Positions 11,004 to 22,100 of a stretch of 64,000 bases of DNA are shown in pieces. The notes below the pieces were generated by a model. That model made no database searches. It saw only the letters and a list, made by a program, of their open reading frames with translations, and had not been told where the DNA came from. A program made the translations under genes and the position numbers. Numbering within the stretch: the stretch's first letter is position 1; every line of letters starts with the position of its first letter. The DNA is from Anolis sagrei (lineage: Eukaryota; Chordata; Lepidosauria; Squamata; Anolidae). The DNA is taken from the NCBI RefSeq assembly GCF_037176765.1, contig NC_090022.1, positions 174,389,617-174,453,616 of the forward strand. The letters are read 5' to 3'.

Positions 11004-11575
11004 TACTGACACAAAAGCACAGTATGTCACAGCAAACGAAATCTATATGTTGAATTTCGTATCACAAAATCACAAGTCGGACACTTCTTAAGCGTCTAGG
11101 ACTGTGTGATGTATTTTCGAATTATGCGCGCAGATCCAAGTAAGGTGGCCTTTTGCAGTTGACAGATCGTGATTTTGTCGATGTTTATTGTTTCCAAATG
11201 CTGGCTGAGATCTTTTGGCACGGCACCTAGTGCACCATTGACCACTGGGACCACCTGTACTGGTTTATGCCAGAGCCTTTGCAGTTCGATTTTGAGGTCA
11301 GAGTGGCTGAGTTTTTTCTGTTGTTTTTCCTCAATGCGACTGTCACCTGGAATGGTGACATCAATAATCCAGACTTTTTTCTTTTCCACAATCGTCTGGT
11401 GTGTTGTGTTCCAAAACTTTATCAGTCTGGCTTCGAAAACTTTAACAGTCTGGCTTTGAAAGTCCCACAGTATTTTTGTATGCTCATTTTCCATGACCTT
11501 TGCAGGTTTATGATCCCACCTATTATTTACTGCTGGCAGGTGGCACTTATTATTATTATTGTTGTTGTTATTGTT
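11004..11575 (-). mobile_element. R4-like LINE, C-terminal endonuclease region
   Basis: The minus strand encodes KVWIIDVTIPGDSRIEEKQQ, KIELQRLWHKPVQVVPVVNG, ALGAVPKDLSQHL and TLLGSARIIRKYI. This fits the C-terminal restriction-like endonuclease end of R2/R4-type LINEs, a clade known in Anolis. Only the C-terminus remains. Confidence 0.65.
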
Positions 11576-11583
11576 ATTATTAT

Positions 11584-11885
11584 TTGTCATGTCAGGAGCA
11601 ACCTGAGAAACCGCAAGTTGCTTCTGGTGTGTGAGAATTGGCCGTCTGCAAGGACGTTGCCCAGGGAAAGCCCAGATGATTTGATGTTTTATCATCCTTG
11701 TGGGAGGCTTCTCTCAAGGGCATTGCCCAGGGGACGCCCGGATGATTTTGATGTTTTGTCATCTTCGTGGGAGGCTTCTTTCATGTCCCCGCATGAAGAG
11801 CTGGAGCTGATAGTGGGAACTCATCCACCTCTCCCCGGATTAGCACCTGTCAGTCTTCAGTCCTGCTGGCACAAGGGTTTAACCC

Positions 11886-11889
<4 letters not shown>
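11584..11889 (-). mobile_element. tRNA-derived SINE (GTCGTGTC-tailed family), with internal duplication
   Basis: In reverse it shows a tRNA-like head with GGGTTTAAACCC-type A-box region and a tail GACATGACA. The block TTGCCCAGGGGACGCCCGGA...GTGGGAGGCTTCT is present twice in tandem. (TTC)n and (TTA)n runs follow. Confidence 0.8.

Positions 11890-11964
<75 letters not shown>
11890..11964. repeat. (TTC)n-(TTA)n microsatellite
   Basis: Pure TTC units followed by pure TTA units between a SINE and a CR1 fragment. Confidence 0.9.
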
Positions 11965-11966
<2 letters not shown>

Positions 11967-12120
11967 ACAGTGGAACACTTTGCCTTGGAATGCAGTAGAG
12001 GCACCTTCCTTGGAAGCTTTGAAACAGAGGCTGGATGGCCATCTGTTGGGGCTACTTTGATTGTGCTTTTCCTGCATGGCAGGGGGTTGGACTAGATGAG
12101 CGACCCAACTCTGATTCTAT
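11965..12120 (+). mobile_element. CR1 LINE 3' end
   Basis: CAACAGTGGAACACTTTGCC to GGGGGTTGGACTAGATGAG and CTCTGATTCTATA match the CR1 3' end. Confidence 0.8.
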
Positions 12121-13250
12121 ATACACAGTCAGTATACATGCAGACACATAAAGCATCGCAACCAAACGGGAGGAGTAAACATTGTTCTGAAGAGTCCATT
12201 GTCGTCTCCTTTTAAAAAATTAAGTGTGTGTGTGTGTACACACACACACACACAAAACACTGCAACCAATGGAAGATGAGAGATTTTTCGCCCTGAAGGC
12301 CCATTTTCTCCTTTTAAAAATATAGTGTGTACTGAAAATATATATTTACATTAGAAAAAAAACACATACACATTATACATTGTACATTTGTAAAGGGAGG
12401 AGAAAATAAGCCCGCCTTAGGACTGTATTTCCTTCTTCCCAATCTCCCATCTGATTACAAATTCAAGAAAAGCACGGTAATCCTCGTCCGCAAAAGAACC
12501 ACGCACAACCTTCCTAAAATACTCCCAGTTGCATCAAACATTGCCTCATTTTATAATCTGGGTGAAGCGTCGAAGATGCTCCCAGCAAGACCAATGGGGC
12601 ATTTCATGGGCATCTTTGCTTTCCACAGGGTTGCCTCTCTCACTCCTTCAGGGGATGGAGAGGAGGAATAGTCAGTGTGCAGTTTGTGGTGTGTTTACTC
12701 ACAAGAAAGCAACAGGGCTCAACTGTTTAAAGCATGAGTGGAAGGTGGGGTCAGGATACATTTGCTTGGCACTCCAATGGCTTTGCTGGTGAAAGCAAAG
12801 CCAGCTAATGGTTGTTCTGACATCCTGTTGCCAGTGGTAACGAAGGAGAATGCGCATGCACACATGCGTTTGGCAACCGTGTGTATTCCTGTATTTGTAT
12901 TCTTGTATTTGTAGCCCCGCAGAGCTCAAATGCTCACCGCTGCCCCACCCATGAGAAAGGCAACAGAAAAGAACAAAGCCCTTGCTCCTTTCTGTAGCAA
13001 TGCTGGGAAAGGCAGGATGGCTAGGAAAGCACCCCACTGCCTAATTCCTCCTTCACAAAAGGAGCCCTTCTCTGTCTTCCTTTGCATCTGGTCATCATCA
13101 CAAGGAAATCCACTTTCAAAGGAAATGAACATCCTCTGCTAACAGCTCCTTGTGTAGGACTAATTCTCTAGAACAATTTACTTTAAACCTGTAAAAAATA
13201 ACCCAATATATTTGTGTAGCGTTGCCAGATATAACTTTGTATATGTATGC
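12121..13250. other. Intergenic sequence, a (TG)n microsatellite and nothing else recognised
   Basis: A short (TG)n/(CA)n block lies at 12,222-12,254. The ORFs at 12,529-12,792 and 12,930-13,142 have no recognisable protein and no splice context. Confidence 0.5.
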
Positions 13251-13344
13251 ATGCATACTTTCAATTCACCTGTCAATCTATGGTAACTCTGTGAATTTAA
13301 TAGGATTTTCTTAGACAAGGAGTTTTGCCAGTTCCTTCCTCTGA

Positions 13345-14130
13345 AATATACTTACTTACTTAGGCAATCCCTCGTTGGACAAGTAGGATAGTCTTCCATG
13401 ATCTGTATTCTTGTGGCTGTGGAGCCCTATTCTTAACCTGCATCTCCTCCTGGAGTGAGGGCATTGGTTTCCAGGTGGAAGGCGGCTTGGTACATTTCTC
13501 TTTGTCTGCATTCGTGCCTCTTCAAATTCTGCAGCACTGCTGGTCACAACTGACCTCCAGCTGGAGCGCTCAAGGGCCAGGGCTTCCCAGTTCTCAGTGT
13601 CTATGCCAGAGTTTTTAAGGCTGGCTTTGAGCCCATCTTTAAATCTCTTTTCCTGTCCTCCAACATTCCGTTTTCCGTTCTGGAGTTCATAGTAGAGCAA
13701 CTGCTTTGGGAGACGGTGGTCGGGCATCCGGACAATGTGGCCGGTCCAGCGGAGTTGATGGCGGAGGACCATTGCTTCAATGCTGGTGGTCTTTGCTTCT
13801 TCCAGCACACTGACATTTGTCCGCTTGTCTTCTCAAGAGATTTGCAGGATTTTCCAGAGGCAGCGCTGATGGAATCCTTCCAGGAGTTGCATGTGACGTC
13901 TGTAGACAGTCCACGTTTCGCAGGCATATAGCAAGGTTGGGAGGACAATAGCTTTATAAATAAGCACCTTGGTATCCCTACGGATGTCCTGATCCTCAAA
14001 CACTCTGCTTCATTCAGAAAAATGCTTCACTCGCAGACCTCAGGCCCTGTTGTATTTCGGTGTCGATGTTGACTTTGGTGGAGAGGTGGCTGCCAAGGTA
14101 ACGGAAATGGTCTGAAATATAGCCCTGGTA
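13345..14130 (-). mobile_element. LINE C-terminus, RTE-like
   Basis: The minus strand encodes VLRHQLRWTGHIVRMPDHRL, PKQLLYYELQNGKRNVGGQE and KRFKDGLKASLKNSGIDTEN, typical of the C-terminus of a vertebrate non-LTR reverse transcriptase protein. The frame changes near 13,620 and upstream parts are decayed. The clade is uncertain. Confidence 0.7.
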
Positions 14131-14340
14131 TTCATTCGATGTTTCCCATCCATGCAAACCTAGGCCTTGCTTAGCTTCCAATTAGAGACAGGATCTGCTA
14201 TGATTAGGGTACTTAGGCCTTGAGATGAGATATACTTACTTTGCTTGACTACCTCACAAGTTTATAGGAAATGAATGTCTTATGATCGCCCACACTCACT
14301 GTGGCAGCTAATGGAGACATAGTGGCACAATGGGTTAAAC

Positions 14341-15168
14341 CAGTTTTTATCAACCTTCCTAATGCTGTGACCCCTTAATACAGTTGTGGTGACGCCAAAC
14401 CATAACATTTTTTGTTGCTACTTCCTAAGTGTAATTTTGCTACTGTTATGTAAATATCTGATATGCAGAATGCATTTTCGTTCACTGGACCAAATTTGGC
14501 ACAAATACCCCAAAAGCACGAATTTGAATACTGGTGGGGGGGGGGGGGAATTGATTTTGTCATTTGGGAGTAGTAGTTGCTGGGATTTATAGTTCACCTA
14601 CAATCAAAGAGCATTCTGAACCCCACCAACGATGGAATTGAACCGATCTTGGCACACAAAACTCCCATGACTAACAGAAAATACTACAAGGGTTTAGTGG
14701 GAAATGATCTTGAATTTTAGAGTTGTAGTTCACCTACATCCAGAGAGCACTGTGGACTCAAACAATGATGGATCTGGACCAACAGAAAATACTGGAAGTG
14801 GTTGGTAGGCATTGACCTTGAGTTTTGGAGTTGTAGTTCATCTGCATCCAGAGAGCACTGTGGACTCAAACAATGATTGATCTGGATCTAACTTGGCACG
14901 GATACTCAATATGCCCAAATGTGAACACTGGTGGAGTTTGGGGAAAATAGACCTTGAAATTTGGGAGTTGGTAATTGCTGGGATTTATAGTTCACTTACA
15001 ATGAAAGAGCATTCTGAATCCCGTCAACAATAGAATTCGGCCAAACTTTCCACATAGAACCCCCATGACCAACAGAAAATATTGTGTTTTTTGATGGTCT
15101 TTGGTGTCCCCTCTGACACCCCCTCGTGACCCCCTCAGGGGTCCTGACCCCCAGGTTGTGAAACACAG
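14341..15168. mobile_element. SPIN-like hAT termini enclosing Helitron-like sequence
   Basis: The left 130 bases (CAACCTTCCTAATGCTGTGA, TAATTTTGCTACTGTTATG, AATATCTGATATGCAG) match SPIN-type hAT elements. The right end GACCCCCAGGTTGTGAAACA is the partner terminus. Between them lie about 600 bases with the GGAGTTGTAGTTCACCTACA and AGAGCACTGTGGACTCAAAC blocks of the local Helitrons. A second copy with the same layout lies at 28,955-29,866. Confidence 0.65.
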
Positions 15169-15249
15169 GTCTAGTTGCTTTTTTAAAAAAATATGCTTTA
15201 AGTTTTGTTTTCTTGCAAAATTCCCAAGAGCCCCTTTCATATATACACA

Positions 15250-15902
15250 AGAGACTGGACTGTTTGTCTTTTATTCACATCTTTCAAGTTGACGAAATAG
15301 CAGGGGTCATTGAAAGGAAACCCCACTCTCCCCTGATCAACAGCAGCATGGAGTCTCAAATACTGACTCACTGTAAACAGAAGTAATCACAGGAACCACA
15401 AAAATAAATAAAGGTAGAGCTGGGGGTGGGGGGAGGAATGAGGGAAGGGCCATCTAAAATCTAGGGAAGAGGATTTGGGTAAGAAAGAGACATTTAACAC
15501 AACAAAGTAGGAGAATATGTACACCACATTACCAGGCAGGACTAATTTTGTACCACTGGAATCCCAAAGGGGACGAGAAGAGGACCCTGAAGTGCTCTGC
15601 CCTTCAACAAAGTTCATATGAGATAACGAAGACCCTGCATTTCAGACAGAACCTGTCTTTCCATCCAATAGGAAAAACTACACATTCCTCTTAATTCCAG
15701 CATGTCCACTGGGGTATTTGAAGCTGGGATAGTGGGGAAAGGTTAGAAGCACAGAAGATGTGATAAGGGAAGGATCTATTAGGAAAGAGAACCTGAATAT
15801 GGGAAAAGGTATAGGACGGAGACCAGACGGGGTTTTGTGAATAGTGTTGGGAAGATGTGGCAATGGGTAGAAAGAGCCCAGAATGGCTACAACGGGAGGA
15901 AG
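15250..15902 (-). other. ATP6AP1: Likely ATP6AP1 3' untranslated region
   Basis: About 630 bases after the stop codon there is an AATAAA on the minus strand at 15,270-15,275. The interval is largely free of recognisable interspersed repeats, while a SPIN-like composite begins just beyond it, which fits a retained 3' untranslated region. The cleavage point is an estimate. Confidence 0.55.
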
Positions 15903-16112
15903 CTATTCGGTCTGGGGCACAGAGATGGTAGGTCCTTTGGGGTCATCAAAACGGTCCATAGTCTTGAGGCTCATGACCATGTGGAGGCCGTAGGTGAAAA
16001 CAGCAACAAGGAGCAAGGAGGTCAGCAAACCCATCCAAATTCCAGGAGAGAAGAAGCCGGCACAGTCACTGGCATAGGAGAATTTATCACCTATCACATT
16101 AAAGCTCTGGAT
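15903..16112 (-). CDS. ATP6AP1: ATP6AP1 coding exon 10 (transmembrane helix, tail and stop)
   Basis: This last coding exon encodes [20 protein letters not shown], the membrane helix around [20 protein letters not shown], and the tail [20 protein letters not shown] ending TE-stop at 15,903-15,905. The tail is nearly identical to human. Acceptor TTTCAG|A. Confidence 0.96.
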   Translation of the reverse strand: MQSFNVIGDKFSYASDCAGFFSPGIWMGLLTSLLLVAVFTYGLHMVMSLKTMDRFDDPKGPTISVPQTE

Positions 16113-19100
16113 CTGAAAGGAATTGGGAGAATGTATTAATGATGGAGCCTGATCCCATCTTCACCCCACGCCCCCATCCTCCCCCAAGGAAATCAGCACA
16201 TTTCATTATTCACAGCTGGCTGGTCAGAATTACCTGTCCGAATGCATCTACCCTTATGAACCACCACGGAGATTAAGATCTTCTAGGGAGGTCCTGCTCT
16301 CGGTCCCACCACCATCACAAGTGCGTTTGGCAGGGACGAGACAGGGCCTTCTCAGTAATTGCCCCTCGGCTATGGAACTTCCTTCCTAATGAGATGAGGT
16401 CAGCCCCCTCCCTCTTGTCCTTTAGAAGGAAGATAAAAACGTGGCTGTGGGACCAAGCCTTTGGGACTGTGCAATGAGGCAGCGATAGGAACCCTAGTAT
16501 GCCAACCAAATTCGATATGGTTGTTGAGACAGTTTTAACTAGTGGATTTTAATGTCGATATGTGATTTTAATGCTTTTGTATGTGTATAGTCTAATATGT
16601 TTCAGCATTGAATGTTTGCTGTTTACATGTGCTCCACCCTGAGCCCCTCTGGGGTGAGAAGGGTGGAATATAAATGCTTTAAATAAATAATAATAAATAA
16701 ATTAGACAATTCACAATTTTAGATACAGGCTGAAACACACCAGCACTTCTTGTTGTCTTTTACATATCTTTTTAGCCAACATGTATTTTAAGCAGTTTTA
16801 AACGGTTGTTAATTTTACCCACATGCGTGTTCAATCAATTAGCTGTCCTTAATCTCATTACCTGCATACCTTGAGGCTGGCACACTGTGGCATACACTGG
16901 TACTTCTTGTAGTCTTTTACATTTGTTTTTAGCCAACATGTATTTTAAATCAGCTTGGATTGGATCCATACTGCGCTGTTTCCCAGGGTGTGATCCCGAG
17001 TTGTCTGCTTTGAACTGGATTATATGGCAGTGTAGACTCATGTGGTCCAGTTCAAGGAGATAGTCTGGGATCAGATAACTGGATTTTATGGCAGTGTAGA
17101 TCCAGTTTGTAGTTTACTTCTCAGGCTAGGTGTTCTCTCACATTGAAGGCCTTCCTGTGCTCATCATTGTTTTTTGCTTTTTTTGGTTTTTTTGCGGGGC
17201 AGTCATTTATTTCCATAGGGATTTTTGCTACAATAGTAAATGCAATCCATTGATGGTCCAATGGCAGAGCTGGCTGGGAGTCAGCTGCATTAAGATCACT
17301 ACTGACAGAAAGATCATGAGTTTGAAGCCAGCCCAGGTCAGAGTGAGCTTCCAACCAATTTGTGTAGCTTGTTGTCAACCTTTGCAGCCCAAAAGACATT
17401 TGCATCTGTCAAGTAGGAAATTTAGGTACCACTTACGTGGGGAGGCTAATTTAAATAATTTACGAGGCCATAAAAATCTCCAGCAAGTATGCAAAGAACG
17501 AGGAAGTACTTCATCCGTGTCACAAATGGACAGTGAAGCGACAGCTCCCCTGGTGGCCAGAAGCTGGAATGTTAAATAGCCTATGAGTGCCTGTCTATAT
17601 ATGTTGTGTGTCTATGGCATTGAATGTTTGCCATGTATATGTACTTTGTAATCCGCCCTGAGTCCCCTGCAGGGTGAAAAGGGCGGAATATAAATACTGT
17701 AAATAAATAATAAATAAAATTCTGTGCTCTTTCAATAAGCAGATGAACTTGATATTTTTGTAGTTATTTTTCTATCGCTGTCTTCAAACCCAAAATCGAC
17801 ACACTGAATGGCATACCTTTGAGAAAGACAATGTATTTAATATAATTTCTTCAATTAATTAAAAGAAGAAGAAAAAAGCTGGCTGCGAGATTCTGTGAGC
17901 CCTGTGCTAAAAGTAACATGCATGATCACCATATAGGGCAACACCTAGTTCTAGTTCATGTGCAGACGGGTTGGAACTGTGTTGCCCTCCAGGTCTGACT
18001 CCCAACATCCCTCACTAATGGCAAAAGTAGGGGCTGTTGTTCACTAATAAGGAAGACCATACAATTCCTGCCTCTGCTGCAAGGAAGTTAAGAATGCAGG
18101 AGGTAGTATCTTGGTTCAACATCCTAAGAGTTAGGTCAAAAAAGCAAGGAATGCCCAACCATTTCCTGCTGCTGGGAGAGCTTAGAAAGAAAGAGGTCAT
18201 CTCCAGGAAGTATGCAAAGAATAAGGAAGTACTTCATCAGTGTCACAAACGTACAGTGAAGCGACAGCTTATCATTTGGAAAACAGATATGAAAGCTTCC
18301 CAAAAGGCCCCAGCTTTCTGTCACAAGCCAACATGCTACAGTAAACTTACAAGAATACACAACAGCGTACCTGAAAATTCACGATCAGCACTTTCCAGTG
18401 GCTGGCATTTTTGTAGGGTACCAAAACGCCCTCCAAGGCTGGCTGACTACTGACACGAGCGCAGCTGAATGAATAGTTGCTGGGTGCCGTGATCTGGGTG
18501 CCGTTGAAAGTTGCCGGGGGATTTGGAGGTCTGTGCAGCACTACGGTCCGGACAGTAAACCAGTTCTGTGCTGAGACTGAGTAGCGGATATTTGTCATTT
18601 GGAACCTGAGAGATGGAAGGGGAGAGATGGATTCAAAAGGAGGGGGATCGGGTCTGCTCTAGGAAAAGTAACAGAGCTTTCTCTATCATGCTGCGGAAGG
18701 TGGGATAGGGCAGATGAAGCCTCCCCGCACTTTCTACAAAATTAAACAGTCACCACTCCATCCTCTACTAATATGAATGTTGCAAAATGCTTCAAAAGGT
18801 AGGTGTGCACATTCCCTTTTCAAAGCGACTTATCCATTAAAAAAAAAGAAAAATATCTGAGTGGGATGGTATTCCAAACTCGATGACGGCAAAGGTAATT
18901 ATCTCCACAGATTTAAAAGGGGAAAGATATTTGTTAGGAAATAATGATGCGAACAAATTGAAATTGAATCCAGACAAGACAGAGGAACTCCTGGTTAGTC
19001 GTAAGGCCGAACAGGGTATAGGGTTACAGCCTGTGTTGGATGGGGTCGCACTCCCCCTGAAGACGCAGGTTCGCAGTTTGGGTGTGATCCTGGACTCATC

Positions 19101-22100
19101 GCTGAGCCTGGAACCTCAGGTTTCGGCGGTGACCAGGGAAGCATTTGCACAGTTAAAACTTGTGCGCCAACTGCGCCCGTACCTTGGGAAGTCTGACTTG
19201 GCCACGGTAGTCCACGCTCTGGTTACATCCCGTCTAGACTACTGCAACGCTCTCTATGTGGGGTTGCCTTTGAAGACAGCTCGGAAGCTCCAGCTAGTCC
19301 AATGCTCGGCAGCCATGATACTAACAGGAGCGGAGCGCAGGGAGCATACAACTCCTCTGCTGCACCAGCTCCACTGGCTGCCGATTTGCTACCGGGCTCA
19401 ATTCAAAGTGCTGGCGTTGGCCTATAAAGCCCTAAACGGTTCTGGCCCAAGTTACCTATCCGAATGTATCTCTGCCTATCAGCCCGCCAGGACCCTAAGA
19501 TCTTCTGGGGAGGCCCTGCTCTCTATCCCACCTGCTTCACAGGTGCGGCTGGCGGGGACGAGAGACAGGGCCTTTTCTGTGGTGGCCCCCCGGCTGTGGA
19601 ACGCCCTTCCTATGGAGGTAAGATCAGCCCCCTCGCTAATGGTGTTCCGAAGAAGATTAAAAACTTGGGATGTTTGAACGGGCATTCGGTTAAACAGTGC
19701 AATGAATGTGATGATTACAGGAATGGAAATTTGGACGACGGATTGGATCACGACTCTAGTTATGAGATGCATTGTGTTGTCTATTGTTGTGTCAATATTT
19801 TATATTATGCTTTTATGGTTTTAAATTGTATATCGTTGATTGATTCTTATCCTTGTTGTAAACCGCGTTGAGTCGCCTGTTGGGCTGAGAAACTGCGGTA
19901 TACAAGTAAAGTAAATAAATAAACAAATAAATAAATAAAATGATGGTTGACATAAAGTTAGAACTGAAGAAACTGTGTCCATTGTACTTACGTGATTGTC
20001 AAGGGTTGGCCACCTACACTGGGATAACTCAATACCAACCTAAGGCATGGAAAGAAAACAATGTTAATATTCAAAAGCACCAATATCAATCAAAATCTGT
20101 ATTATCTATCTTTAAGGAAAATCCATTCCTGGGAGAGTCATTATTATGGAGGAAAGGGCTCTGCATTGAAGCTTTATTCCCAATCCTTGTCTCCACAACG
20201 TTTCCAAAATCCAATGTACACAGGGACAGAAAGTGAGGGAAAATCTCCTGAACAGGGACACAGGCAGCAACACAATCACCACAGGAGTGTTCACCCTTCC
20301 CTGTGGTATCCAAAGCATGTGTATGTTTGTGCTGGAGTTTCACGTTAAATATGTCCCTGTCTTGACTTACAAACAAATTCAACTGAAGAGCAAAAATACA
20401 GAGCTAGTCTTGTTCGTAATTTGGGGACTGCCTGTCATTCCTTTTAGTTATTGGAAATCTCACAGCCTAGTAACTCAATACCAAGGTTGGGAGATGCACA
20501 GAAGTGTTTACAAGCAGATCTCTAAAAGTGGTAGTAACCAGAGAAGACCTTAGTAACTCCTGTAGATTTTAATAACCAAAAATGTCCATAATTCATAATA
20601 TTATAATATAATGCAATATACTACTGCTACTAATACTACTAATAATAATATATTACAATTTTATATTTCTATTACGTGTAATATTACTAATAATATTACA
20701 ATATACAGGCTTGACTTTTACAATTTGATTGAAATGCTCACTCTAGGAAACTTTAGGTCCTCCAGGGGAACTCTGTGATCAACATCCTTCTGAAGTTCAC
20801 CATCGAGTCTCACTGGAGGACCTTGACATTTCTAGAGAGATGTTCTCTCAGGTTAAAAAATGGCAGGGAATCTATCTATATAAATAAAAATGTAATGTTC
20901 GTTTGTGGGATTAACAGAACTAAAAAACCAGTGGGCCAATTGACACCAAATTTGGACAGCATACACCTAACAACCCAAGGTATGTCCTTCACTCAATTTT
21001 TTTTTGATTTTGTCATTTGGGAGTTGTAGTTGCTGGGATTTATAGTTCACCTACAATCAAAGAGCATTCTGAACCCCACCAACAATGGAACTGAACCAAA
21101 CGTGGTATAACAGGACTCCCATGACCAACAGAAAACACTAGAAGGGTTTGGTGACCTTGAGTTTGGGAGTTGTAGTTCACCTATATCAGGAGCGCACTTT
21201 GGGCTCAAACAATGATGGATCTGGACCAAACTTGCCACGAATATTCCATATGCCCAAATATGAACACAGATGGAGTTTGGGGAAAATAGACCTTGACATT
21301 TGGAAGTTGTAGTTACTGGGATTTATAGGTCACCTACAATCAAAGAGCGTCCTGATATAAAATAATTTTAAAAAAATTAAATGGCAGGGATTTTTTTAAT
21401 TCACAGTTTTTCACTTTCACAGAGTTCCTGTGTCGCTAACCCAGCGAATGTGGAAAAGTGACTGTATACAAATTAGCAACCACATGGTTTAATTTATTAA
21501 AATCATATTCTGGCTCGATTATTTGTAAAAAGCATACATATGCTACACACCAGGATCTCCAGCACCCTGACTTCCAAGAGCCAACAAAATTTTCCCCACT
21601 ATGTAATTACTTCAATCTGTGTCCCTTTATTGCCCATTTCATCCTCTTCCACAACTCACTCAGAAGCATTCTGTGTATTTGTAGACTTTGATACATCAAC
21701 GGTAGCACGGTCCCCAAACGTGAGATTTGTAAGGTCATGCCATGTGTCGTTGATAGCCACTGAGAAGTTGGTGGCCCAGAAGAGTACCCAGGGCTTATCT
21801 GCAGGGAAACGGAGCGGTGCCACAGTGGTCTCCTTCTGGAGTAGCTGTCGGCCCAATCTCTCAGGGGCCAAGCCAGACACATCCCGGACAACCTGGAGGA
21901 AAAATGTTCATTCGTTTTATACCAGGCACAGGTTGCATATAACAAAGTTATCCGAGTGGTTTACTAGGGTGCTATGGACCAGGGACTTCAGACTATTAGC
22001 TGCAAGTTGTCAGGAAAGAAAGGAATGCTTTCAACCAATGGGCACAAATATAATTCTAGTTCCTGACATTTTGGGAAAGCCATTCTTCCTGGTCGCTTAA

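Noticed and set aside
12529-13142. Possible small genes at 12,529-12,792 and 12,930-13,142
   Set aside because: No recognisable protein, no splice signals and no codon pattern; they lie in intergenic DNA.
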